Positions 32,941 to 40,934 of a DNA stretch of 62,636 nt are shown here, in pieces (position 1 is the first letter of the stretch; each line of letters opens with the position of its first letter). The notes below the pieces were generated by a model. The model saw only the letters and a program-made list of their open reading frames with translations. It had not been told where the DNA came from and did not search any database. Position numbers and translations under genes: made by a program. The DNA is taken from contig CAKSPH010000012.1 in the NCBI GenBank assembly GCA_934481355.1, positions 1 through 62,636 of the forward strand. The letters are read 5' to 3'. The DNA is from an uncultured Oscillospiraceae bacterium (GTDB taxonomy: Bacteria; Bacillota; Clostridia; Oscillospirales; Ruminococcaceae).

Positions 32941-35397
32941 TTATTCAAATTTTATTATTGAGCGCACCACAACATATCCGAGCGGCGGAATTATTCCGGT
33001 CACAATGGAAATAAGGGTGGCAAGAAGGTCGATTCCGGTCATTCCAAAGATGGAATTCAGTCCGGGAATAAAAACGAGGAGTATCGCTGTCACAGCGGGA
33101 GCAAGTACTCCAAGCATAGCGGGTTTTCCTGCCTCGGACAAGCCGCGGAACGGATTTCCGGGCGTGAGATTGATGAACGTGAACAGCGATGTGCAGAAGC
33201 CGAAGCTAAGCAGGGAGCAGCTTCTGGCAAAATCAACGTTAGTACCGTTGTACATGAACATATAGGAGGCTATCGAAACCGCTCCACAGAGCGCTCCGAC
33301 AATAACCGCCCGCAGAATGAACCGGTAGTTTATATGCCTGTTTGTGATGAAGTCGGAAGGAGGCATATTATTCCTCATGTCGGCGCGGTTGCAGAGCCCT
33401 GCAAATGCCGCAGCAGGCAGAATAAACATCGTCAGCACAGCAATAAGAGCGGGATTCAGCATGAGCTGCGAATTTCCGAAAAGATTCAGCGTGCTGAGAA
33501 GTATCAGCGCGAGATATCCGGAGATCATCACTGCGCAGGCACGCTTAATGTTCCTGTGAACCTGCCGTGCCGAGGCTATCATTCCCGCAACTGCTGCAAG
33601 ATTATCGTCATGCATGATGACATCGGCGGTCTCAAATGCGCTTCCGGAGGCGTTCTCGGAGATGGTTATTCCTATGTCGGAGCGCTCCATTGCTTCTGCG
33701 TCCTCGGCGCGGGTGCCGGTCATCGCAACGACCTCGCCGCGCTTACGGAGCTGCTCTATAACATACAGCTTCTGCTCCGGGGTCACGCGCGCATAGATGT
33801 CCGCGTCAAGAGGAAGCTCCGAGCCATACTTTACGGATTCGGAAATACTCCGCCCGGTGACTACCTTTCCGGAAAGGCCTATCATTTTTCCGGTCGCGGC
33901 GGCGGATTCCGCATTATCCTCGGTGAACATCACTACCCGGACTCCCGCGCGCTGGCAGGTCTTTACCGCAGACGGCACGGAATCCCTCATCGGCGCTGAG
34001 AACGCCGCAAATCCTACGAAAGTGTACGAGAATCCCGCAGTCTCATCACAGTCGCGTTCTTCGGCGTCCGCACAGGCAACAGCCATTACCTGCCAGCCGC
34101 GGGAGTAATACTCCTTCTTCATTTTCTGGGCGGCGTAGAGCTCCTCGCCGTGGAACTTGCACAGCGGGAGTATCTGCTCAGGGGTTCCCTTGATGCAGTA
34201 AAGGCGGGATTCGCCTATCTCCCAGAGCGCTCCGCTCATGAGATCGTTGCTGTCGGGAATACGCTCCACGAATTTATACTGCTCATGCAGCGAGGAAATT
34301 TTCTCGTCAAAGAACGCCGCCTTTACCAGCAATGCGCGCTCGGCTTCGTCCGTGGTGTCCGGCTCGATGGCGAGCGCGGATATCTTGAACATCAGTTCCT
34401 GACTGGGCGAGAATATGTCCTGAACTTCAAGACGGCTCTTTGAAATCGCGCCCTCTTTTTCCACGCACAGGACGGACATGGTATTCAGCTTTTCAATGTC
34501 CGAAAGGGATTTTACAAGCGCGCTCCTGGTGCTCATTTCGGAAGCGCAGCGGGTGTAGTAAATTCTTATTATCGTATCAAGCCCTGTCGGCAGGAAGCAC
34601 AGACCGAGTGTTATCCCTCGCATTGCAGATTCGAAAACCTCGTTGCCGTAGAGTATCCATGCGACCATCGAAATAAGCGCCAGAACAGCCGCAGTCGCGG
34701 AGCAGAGCGGCAGGAGCTTCTGCACGATACGCTCCATTGAGGTGAAATAGTGATGTTTGGGAACTACTTCGCCCAGCTTGTGGTAGTACTTTGTGTCAAC
34801 TCCCGTAGCGCTTACCTTGCAGACTGCAACTCCGGTGAGTATCTTTGTGCCGCTGTAAACGAAAGTCGGTTTCAGCTCGGATTTTGATATACCTCCGGCA
34901 TATTTTGCGGCGGGCTTGTTCGAGCCAGTGAAAATGCTCTCGTCAACAGTGAGGTCGCGTGACTCCTGGATCATCGCGTCTGCCGGGACGCACTCCCCAG
35001 CCTGAACTATGATTATGTCCTCAGGGACTATGTATTCCTTTTCGATGAGTTCCATTTTTCCGTGGCGGATAACGCGGAATTTCACGACGGTGGATTCCCG
35101 GATATTGTCAAGTTGCTGGTCAGAGCCGATTCCTGCCTTTACGCTTATGATAACGTACACGATATCCAGAAGGATTATCATAAGTCCGGTAAGAATGCCA
35201 CTGCTGAAAAAGCTGAGCACTCCGGCAATGAACATGAGAAGCACCGCCGGAGAGAAGATCACCTTTCCCGGATTGAAGCACTCCTTTGGCTTGTCGTTTT
35301 TTGTGTATATGTTAAGACCGTACATTTCCGTGTTTTTTTCCACGTCCTTGTCAGTCAGCCCGAAATAATCTTCCTTGAAGTTGAAAAACTGCGCCAT
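32941..35397 (-). CDS. P-type ATPase-like protein with degenerate catalytic motifs (pseudo-ATPase)
   Basis: 818 residues with the layout of cation-transporting P-type ATPases: N-terminal cation-ATPase domain, paired TM helices, A-domain (GDxVPAD-like QAGECVPADAMIQES, DESIFTG), TM4 (GLCFLPTGL), P/N domains, C-terminal helices. The catalytic motifs are altered: DKTGTLT reads EKEGAIS (the phosphorylated Asp is Glu313), TGES reads TGSN, DPPR reads APMR, TGD reads TED, and TGDGVNDA reads TGTRAEDA. N-domain KGTPE and surrounding structure are kept and the frame is intact. Transport by phosphoenzyme chemistry is therefore unlikely; a regulatory or scaffold role is inferred. Co-transcribed with a DUF368 gene. 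ATG at 35397 follows AAAGGA. Confidence 0.87.
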   Translation of the reverse strand: MAQFFNFKEDYFGLTDKDVEKNTEMYGLNIYTKNDKPKECFNPGKVIFSPAVLLMFIAGVLSFFSSGILTGLMIILLDIVYVIISVKAGIGSDQQLDNIRESTVVKFRVIRHGKMELIEKEYIVPEDIIIVQAGECVPADAMIQESRDLTVDESIFTGSNKPAAKYAGGISKSELKPTFVYSGTKILTGVAVCKVSATGVDTKYYHKLGEVVPKHHYFTSMERIVQKLLPLCSATAAVLALISMVAWILYGNEVFESAMRGITLGLCFLPTGLDTIIRIYYTRCASEMSTRSALVKSLSDIEKLNTMSVLCVEKEGAISKSRLEVQDIFSPSQELMFKISALAIEPDTTDEAERALLVKAAFFDEKISSLHEQYKFVERIPDSNDLMSGALWEIGESRLYCIKGTPEQILPLCKFHGEELYAAQKMKKEYYSRGWQVMAVACADAEERDCDETAGFSYTFVGFAAFSAPMRDSVPSAVKTCQRAGVRVVMFTEDNAESAAATGKMIGLSGKVVTGRSISESVKYGSELPLDADIYARVTPEQKLYVIEQLRKRGEVVAMTGTRAEDAEAMERSDIGITISENASGSAFETADVIMHDDNLAAVAGMIASARQVHRNIKRACAVMISGYLALILLSTLNLFGNSQLMLNPALIAVLTMFILPAAAFAGLCNRADMRNNMPPSDFITNRHINYRFILRAVIVGALCGAVSIASYMFMYNGTNVDFARSCSLLSFGFCTSLFTFINLTPGNPFRGLSEAGKPAMLGVLAPAVTAILLVFIPGLNSIFGMTGIDLLATLISIVTGIIPPLGYVVVRSIIKFE

Positions 35398-35524
35398 CAG
35401 CACACGTCCTTTGTAATAACATTTATTGTTTGCTTTTCAGCATAACTATACATTTTATATTTTCGCATATTTTAACAAAAAAATCAAGTGCTTTTTACGT
35501 TTTTTAAGATTTTTTTTACAAAAA

Positions 35525-35550
35525 AACCGCGCCCTTTTATGAGCGCGGTT
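35525..35550 (-). terminator. Terminator of glgA
   Basis: AACCGCGC / GCGCGGTT hairpin followed on the minus strand by TTTTTTTG. Confidence 0.88.
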
Positions 35551-35569
35551 TGAAATTCAAGTTTCCGGC

Positions 35570-36994
35570 TTACTCGCCGCAGAGCTCCTTATAGAGCCCG
35601 ATGTACAGCTTAGCGGACTGAGCCCAGCTGAAATCTGCCTTCATTGCTCTGGTAACGAGTCTGCCCCATGACATACGGTTGTCATATGCTCCCTTTGCGC
35701 GCTGGATCGCGCCGAGCATATCGTGTGCGTTGTAGCTCTGGAATGTGAAGCCGATTCCGTTGTCGCCGTAGTCAACGATACTGTCCTTAAGTCCGCCTGT
35801 GGCTCTTACTATCGGAACAGTTCCGTAGCGCGCCGCGATCATCTGCGCGAGTCCGCAAGGTTCGCTCTTGGACGGCATCAGGAACATATCGGCTCCGGCA
35901 TAAAGGCGCTTTGCAAGCCCTGTGTTGAAGCCACGGTAGAAACCTACCTTATCCGGATAGCGCCAGTGCATATTCTGGAAGAACTCCTCGTACTGGCTTT
36001 CGCCGGAACCGAGGATAACAACCTGCATATCAGTTGCGATAATATCGTCAAATACGGCGCGTACAAGGTCAAAGCCCTTATGGTCTGCGAACCTGGATAT
36101 CATTACGAGAAGCGGGATCTTGTACTCGGGCATACCGAATTCCTGGAAGATAGCGCTCTTGCAGGCAGCCTTGCCCTTGTGATCCTTAGCGCTGAAATTA
36201 GCCGCGATCTGTGTGTCCGTCTCGGGGTTGTACAAATCCGTGTCGATTCCATTCAGGAAGCCGCAGGTCTTATACTGCTTGCTTACGAGAATACGGTCAA
36301 GACCGTGTGAGAACCACGGGTCGAGAATCTCCTTGGCATAGGTCGGGGATACGGTCGTAACCTTGTCGGCAACCTCGATCGCACCCTTCATGAAATTGAT
36401 GTCTCCATCGTACTCGATGATGTTTACCTTATACGGCGGAATGCCAACGATATCGCGTACAAGGTCAAGCCCGTACTGACCCTGATATCCGATGTTGTGG
36501 ATAGTGAACACCTGCTTGATATTATCATAGCAGCCGCCGGCATTCCTGTAAAACAGGTCATAATAAACCGGGATAAGCGCGCACTGCCAGTCATTTGAGT
36601 TGATGACCTGCGGGCGGAACTGGATATATTTCAGCATTTCAAGAACGGCGCGGCTGAAGAAAACATATCTTTCAGCGTCGTCAAAATAGCCGTAAAGACC
36701 GTTGTCGCGCTTGAAATAGAACTCGTTGTCGATAAAGAAATATGTAACGCCGTCAACCTGCTGTGAGAACAGACCGCAGTACTGCTCGCGCCAGCCCACG
36801 GGAACGGTGAAATTGGTGATATAATTCATCTTCTCGCGCTGTTCCGGCTTGAAAGAATTTACATAATACGGCATAACAACGCACGCTTCCTGACCGGCAG
36901 CGCACAGCGCCTTCGGCAGAGAGCCGGCAACATCGGCAAGACCGCCTGACGCGGCAAAGGGACGGGCTTCACTTGCAGCATAAAGGATTCTCAT
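35570..36994 (-). CDS. glgA: Glycogen synthase (ADP-glucose, GT5)
   Basis: A GT-B glucosyltransferase of 474 residues that extends alpha-1,4-glucan from ADP-glucose. N-terminal LYAASEARPFAASGGLAD, the middle INSNDWQCALIP and FTIHNIGYQG, and the C-terminal ISRFADHKGFDLV, FLMPSKSEPCGLAQM and TGGLKDSIVDYG are GT5 signatures. The lysine of the KTGGL motif, which contacts ADP-glucose in the E. coli enzyme (Lys15), is Ala15 here, a variant also remembered from other Clostridia. No glgB, glgC or glgP is adjacent. GGAGG precedes ATG. Confidence 0.94.
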   Translation of the reverse strand: MRILYAASEARPFAASGGLADVAGSLPKALCAAGQEACVVMPYYVNSFKPEQREKMNYITNFTVPVGWREQYCGLFSQQVDGVTYFFIDNEFYFKRDNGLYGYFDDAERYVFFSRAVLEMLKYIQFRPQVINSNDWQCALIPVYYDLFYRNAGGCYDNIKQVFTIHNIGYQGQYGLDLVRDIVGIPPYKVNIIEYDGDINFMKGAIEVADKVTTVSPTYAKEILDPWFSHGLDRILVSKQYKTCGFLNGIDTDLYNPETDTQIAANFSAKDHKGKAACKSAIFQEFGMPEYKIPLLVMISRFADHKGFDLVRAVFDDIIATDMQVVILGSGESQYEEFFQNMHWRYPDKVGFYRGFNTGLAKRLYAGADMFLMPSKSEPCGLAQMIAARYGTVPIVRATGGLKDSIVDYGDNGIGFTFQSYNAHDMLGAIQRAKGAYDNRMSWGRLVTRAMKADFSWAQSAKLYIGLYKELCGE

Positions 36995-37090
36995 TTTCTA
37001 AATTCCTCCGATTCAGTTGGCTGAATACTGCCGCTGCACATATGCGGCCCGAAAGCCACATATGCCGCCGCACAGATATTACCTGTTACT

Positions 37091-37119
37091 ATCATAGCAC
37101 ATAATCCCTGAAAATTCAA
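37091..37119 (-). promoter_or_regulatory. Promoter of glgA
   Basis: Minus strand TTGAAT (37119-37114), 17 nt, TATGAT (37096-37091). The roughly 100-nt leader contains CACATATGCGGC and a nearby CATATGCCGC that could pair. Confidence 0.7.
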
Positions 37120-37208
37120 GTAGCTTTTGCAATATTTCTGTAAAATAATATTCTGCACAAACCGCTTTTCCCTCTATTGTGAATTATTCCGAAAACAACT
37201 CCGTTTTA

Positions 37209-37237
37209 TTGACTAAATACGTCAAATGAGGTATAAT
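37209..37237 (+). promoter_or_regulatory. Promoter of the zinc-ribbon membrane protein gene
   Basis: TTGACT (37209-37214), 17 nt, TATAAT (37232-37237). The expected start near 37244 coincides with the left end of the repeat at 37246. Confidence 0.78.
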
Positions 37238-37245
37238 TATCTTAT

Positions 37246-37433
37246 AGTAACCTCTAAAAACCTCCTTCACGGCAGATTTCTATGACATATATCATCTGCT
37301 TCGTTGTCAAACCTTGAAATACATACAGTAAACGCATTATCCGCCTGCGGCGGAAAACGCTGCGGTTTGACGCCTAGCATCTGATATAAGTCATGTACGA
37401 AATCTGCTCGTGTCCCGGTTTTTAGAGGTGACC
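37246..37433 (+). repeat. Inverted-repeat element, family B, 188 bp, in a 5' UTR
   Basis: Ends AGTAACCTCTAAAAACC (37246-37262) and, in reverse complement, GGTCACCTCTAAAAACC (37417-37433) match at 15 of 17. Complementarity continues inward: GCAGATTTC, ATGAC, TATATCA and GTCAAACC recur on both arms, and an inner CCGCC-TGC-GGCGG hairpin caps the structure. TTAT flanks both sides (37242-37245 and 37434-37437), as a 4-bp target duplication would. The sister copy is at 25811-25939. Confidence 0.7.
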
Positions 37434-37456
37434 TTATGGTCCAAAGGAGGTAATAA

Positions 37457-38278
37457 ATGAAAGTAAAATGCGACTACTGCGGCAGCTTTATTGAGGATAC
37501 CGACGAGAACTGTCCCAATTGCGGCGCGGTAAACTCTCATCTGATGAGAAGCGGCGACGGCGTGCCCAAAACCATTGAGGAACTCAGGGAATTCTGCAAG
37601 GCGAGAAATCTGCCGCTGGAACAGATGCGCTTTTTCATCGGCGAGGACTACAAACAGCCGAAAGCGTTCGGAATATACAAGGACGCAGACGGAAACTTCA
37701 TTGTGTACAAGAACAAGGGCGACGGCACCCGCGCGGAGCGCTACCGCGGCAAGGATGAGGCATACGCGGTAAATGAGATATACCAGAAAATGCGCTCTGA
37801 GGTGCAGATACGCCGGGAAAAGAACGGAAGCTCCCGGAACAGCTCAGGTGCCAGTAATGGCGGTAAAAAGGGAAACAAGCTCCTGAAGAATTTCCTGAAC
37901 TGGCTCCCATTCTTCATAATAATGACTGTCATCGCAGTTATCGTTGTGATATGTTCCCGCAATATACCAAGCAGCGGATACTATTACTATGACAACTCGT
38001 ACTATTATTATATGAACTACAACTGGTACCGCTATGATGATTATTCTGATTCATGGTACCTTGACGGCAATGTTGACAGTGAGCTTTCCGGGCATTACAA
38101 TGACTACTGGGACGGCTCGGACTATAATTCAGGGCGCGGCACTTCCGATTTCGAGGACACCGACTATTACAACGAACAGACCAAGAACTCCAGCTATAAC
38201 GACGACTGGGACAACGGGGACTGGGACTACGGCGGAAACTGGGACGCCGGAGACACCGACTGGGATACGGACTGGTAA
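37457..38278 (+). CDS. Zinc-ribbon protein with one TM helix and Tyr/Asp/Trp-rich exterior tail
   Basis: A 273-residue protein. The N-terminal zinc ribbon is CDYCG (5-9) and CPNCG (19-23). A cytoplasmic domain (about 35-125) is followed by a Ser/Asn/Gly/Lys linker, then one TM helix (LNWLPFFIIMTVIAVIVVIC, about 152-171). The rest, about 100 residues, is outside and almost only Tyr, Asp, Ser, Asn, Gly and Trp (YYYYDNSYYYYMNYN; DWDNGDWDYGGNWD). No family is recognised for the tail. AAAGGAGG precedes ATG. A repeat element fills the leader. Confidence 0.75.
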   Translation: MKVKCDYCGSFIEDTDENCPNCGAVNSHLMRSGDGVPKTIEELREFCKARNLPLEQMRFFIGEDYKQPKAFGIYKDADGNFIVYKNKGDGTRAERYRGKDEAYAVNEIYQKMRSEVQIRREKNGSSRNSSGASNGGKKGNKLLKNFLNWLPFFIIMTVIAVIVVICSRNIPSSGYYYYDNSYYYYMNYNWYRYDDYSDSWYLDGNVDSELSGHYNDYWDGSDYNSGRGTSDFEDTDYYNEQTKNSSYNDDWDNGDWDYGGNWDAGDTDWDTDW

Positions 38279-38282
38279 TAAA

Positions 38283-38320
38283 ACAGCTCCTGCGGCAAAA
38301 CCACAGGAGCTGTTTTTTTT
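38283..38320 (+). terminator. Terminator of the zinc-ribbon gene
   Basis: ACAGCTCCTG (38283-38292) / CAGGAGCTGT (38304-38313), followed by eight T. The MITE-like element begins at the end of this T-run. Confidence 0.92.
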
Positions 38321-38577
38321 AGGGCAATACCGCACAAAGATTGTGCGTGTATTGCGCAGGTAGATTAGCCAATAATACGCTTCGCTGATTGGCTAATCTC
38401 GATTTTTCGTCAGATTGTACAATGAGGAGTTGTTGACGGAAGCGATAGCGTTTTCAAGTCAACAACTAGCGACGCAAGGCTGTCGCCTTACTAGGACGAA
38501 TTGTGCAAGATGACGGAAAATATGCAAGCAAGACACGTGCAAAATCCAATAAATGGTCTTTGTGCGGTGTTGCCCTA
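38320..38577. mobile_element. 258-bp MITE-like element with 21-bp terminal inverted repeats
   Basis: The ends (38320-38340 and 38557-38577) are inverted repeats that differ at one base, containing GGGCAAYACCGCACAAAG. A TA dinucleotide marks both ends, as in IS630/mariner-type target sites. It encodes nothing. Inside are a 12-bp hairpin AGATTAGCCAAT/ATTGGCTAATCT (38362-38399), a 9-bp GTTGTTGAC/GTCAACAAC hairpin (38429-38466) and inner arms CGTCAGATTGTACAAT versus CGTCATCTTGCACAAT, so the whole strand folds as a branched structure. A 56-bp relative lies at 8897-8952. Confidence 0.8.
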
Positions 38578-38750
38578 GAACTTGAAACCGGATATTACTC
38601 GGACAGGCGCTGTTACGGAATGCGCAGAAAACGGAAGAGCCGCAATTGACCTTATGCGCGGAATACTATGATATCGTATTTGTGGATATACGGATGCCTG
38701 TAATGAACGGATATGAAGAGTCAAAGGCTATCCGTATACTCCCGGAATGA
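38578..38750 (+). pseudogene. Frameshifted receiver-domain remnant of a response regulator or hybrid kinase
   Basis: Two reading frames give adjoining parts of a CheY-like receiver domain: TGAVTECAENGRAAIDLM in one, then YYDIVFVDIRMPVMNGYEES and KAIRILPE then stop (38748-38750) in another. The phospho-acceptor motif VDIRMPVMNGYE is clear. There is no start codon, no kinase upstream and a frameshift near 38660. The MITE-like element abuts the left edge, so insertion or deletion next to it probably truncated the gene. Confidence 0.7.
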
Positions 38751-39034
38751 ACAAAATCCTCAGAAGGTGGCTTTAATTTAATAGGAATAGGCTGAAATCC
38801 GGCCGCTCTTTTTTTAGTGCCAAATAAGTTTTATGTGGAAAATGTCGATAAACCAGGTGCATTCACACCCATATCACAGAATTTTCATTTTTCAGAAAGT
38901 ATAATTGTGAAAACCACATGAAATGATTATAATTTGTAAATGGCTTTATAGTGCGGTTTGTCGCAGTTTTATGCGGATAGAGTTTTATAAACTAATTACA
39001 TTGGTAATTATCACCGAAAGTAACTGAACATTTG
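38751..39034. other. AT-rich intergenic stretch without a recognised gene
   Basis: About 280 bp, clearly more AT-rich than its surroundings, between the receiver remnant and the ABC exporter promoter. TATAAT-like words occur, but no ORF with an RBS and no hairpin with a T-run was found. It may be part of the decayed locus. Confidence 0.5.
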
Positions 39035-39088
39035 AGTAAATTTATGTAACATTGATGAATTTACTTTATAAAAAATATGTACTATAAT
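39035..39088 (+). promoter_or_regulatory. ABC exporter promoter with operator-like inverted repeat
   Basis: TTTACT (39060-39065), 17 nt, TATAAT (39083-39088). AGTAAATT (39035-39042) and AATTTACT (39058-39065) are perfect 8-bp arms; the right arm contains the -35 hexamer. A repressor such as a MarR or GntR type, often associated with drug exporters, could bind here, but no such gene adjoins. Confidence 0.65.
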
Positions 39089-39138
39089 AGTAAGGCAACT
39101 AATCAAATGCAGGAATAATATACAAGGAGGAACAAAGT

Positions 39139-40920
39139 ATGATAAAAACACTGGCAGCACAGATAAAACAATACAAGAAATCAACGCTGCTCACCCCCCT
39201 TTTCACGATCCTTGAGGTAGTCATGGAGGTGCTGATACCCTTCGTTACAGCCTCGATAATCGACAAGGGCATAAACGCGGGGGACCTGTCAAAGGTATAC
39301 ATCTACGGCGGCGTAATGCTCGTCATGGCGTTCATGAGCCTTGCGTTCGGCGTACTCGCCGGTAAGTATGCAGCTAACGCTTCCGCAGGATTCGCCTGCA
39401 ATCTGCGTGACGCAATGTTCGCCAATATCCAGAACTTTTCGTTCTCGAACATCGACAAGTTCAGCACCGCCGGTCTGGTAACCAGAATGACCACTGATGT
39501 CACAAACCTCCAGAATGCGTTCCAGATGATAATCCGCATCGCGGTAAGAGCTCCCATAATGCTGATAAGCAGCATGGTGATGTGTTTCGTAATCAATGCG
39601 AAAATAAGCATGATATTCCTCGGCGCGCTGGTTGTCCTCGGAACCGTTCTCGTTCTCATCGTAAAGAATGCCACAAAGATTTTCGACCAGGTGTTCACAA
39701 AGTACGACGACCTTAACGCAAGCGTTCAGGAGAACATCTCCGGTATCCGCGTAGTCAAGGGATTCGTCCGCGAACAGCACGAGAACGACAAGTTTGTCAG
39801 GGCTTCCGGAAACCTTTACAATATGTTCGTCAGGGCGGAGAAGATCATTTCATGGAACAACCCTGTAATGATGTTCGTCATCTATGCTTGCATTCTCCTT
39901 ATCTCATGGTTCGGCGCTCAGTTCATCGTGGGCGGCACCCTTACGACCGGCGAGCTCACATCACTGTTCAGCTACATCATGAGCGCTCTTATGTCGCTGA
40001 TGATGCTCTCGATGATCTTCGTTATGCTCACCATGTCGGTTGCCAGCGCAAGACGTATCTGCGAGGTACTCAACGAGAAATCCGATATCACGAACCCAGA
40101 AAATCCTGTTATGGAAATCGCAGACGGCTCTATTGATTTTGATCATGTCAGCTTCGCGTACAAGCACAAGTCCGACAAGCTCTCAGAAAAGAAATCCGAT
40201 ACGGACGGCGGCGAGGAAGTCCTCACGGACATCGACCTGCATATCCATGCAGGCGAGACCATCGGAATCATCGGCGGAACCGGCTGCGGCAAGTCCACTT
40301 TCGCGAACCTCATCAGCCGTCTTTACGATGTTGACGGAGGTTCCGTAAGGGTAGGCGGCACGGACGTACGGGAATATGACCTTGAGCTTCTCCGCGACAA
40401 GGTAGCCGTGGTGCTCCAGAAGAACGTGCTCTTCTCAGGAACTATTCTCGACAACCTGCGCTGGGGCAACGAAAACGCAACCGAGCAGGAGTGTGAGGAA
40501 GCGTGCAGACTTGCCTGCGCAGATGAGTTCATTGAAAGAATGCCCGACCGCTACAACACAATGATCGAGCAGGGCGGCGCGAATGTTTCCGGCGGTCAGA
40601 AGCAGCGTCTTTGTATCGCGCGCGCTCTCCTGAAGGACCCCAAGGTGCTTATCCTTGACGACTCCACGAGCGCAGTGGATACAGCGACAGACGCGAAGAT
40701 CCGTCAGGCGTTCGCACAGAAGATTCCCGGAACCACAAAGATCATCATTGCTCAGCGTATCTCCAGCGTTCAGGAGGCTGACCGCATAATCGTAATGGAC
40801 GACGGCAGGATTTGCGGCTTCGACACGCATGAGAACCTGCTCAGGAACAACAAGATTTACAGCGAGATCTACACGCTCCAGACCCAGTCCGGCGGAGATT
40901 TCGACAAACCCAACGAATAA
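39139..40920 (+). CDS. ABC exporter half-transporter, degenerate-site subunit
   Basis: A fused TMD-NBD half-transporter of 593 residues. Six TM helices occupy residues 1-310. The NBD has Walker A GGTGCGKST, Q-loop VVLQKN, signature VSGGQKQR and Walker B LILDDSTSAVD. Aspartate instead of the catalytic glutamate after Walker B marks the non-hydrolysing partner of heterodimeric exporters such as BmrCD or TM287/288. A charged insert (KSDKLSEKKSDTDGGEE) lies before the Walker A strand. The second half follows 14 bp later. Substrate unknown; drug or lipid export is typical. Confidence 0.93.
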   Translation: MIKTLAAQIKQYKKSTLLTPLFTILEVVMEVLIPFVTASIIDKGINAGDLSKVYIYGGVMLVMAFMSLAFGVLAGKYAANASAGFACNLRDAMFANIQNFSFSNIDKFSTAGLVTRMTTDVTNLQNAFQMIIRIAVRAPIMLISSMVMCFVINAKISMIFLGALVVLGTVLVLIVKNATKIFDQVFTKYDDLNASVQENISGIRVVKGFVREQHENDKFVRASGNLYNMFVRAEKIISWNNPVMMFVIYACILLISWFGAQFIVGGTLTTGELTSLFSYIMSALMSLMMLSMIFVMLTMSVASARRICEVLNEKSDITNPENPVMEIADGSIDFDHVSFAYKHKSDKLSEKKSDTDGGEEVLTDIDLHIHAGETIGIIGGTGCGKSTFANLISRLYDVDGGSVRVGGTDVREYDLELLRDKVAVVLQKNVLFSGTILDNLRWGNENATEQECEEACRLACADEFIERMPDRYNTMIEQGGANVSGGQKQRLCIARALLKDPKVLILDDSTSAVDTATDAKIRQAFAQKIPGTTKIIIAQRISSVQEADRIIVMDDGRICGFDTHENLLRNNKIYSEIYTLQTQSGGDFDKPNE

Positions 40921-40934
40921 GGAGGCGGTAATTT

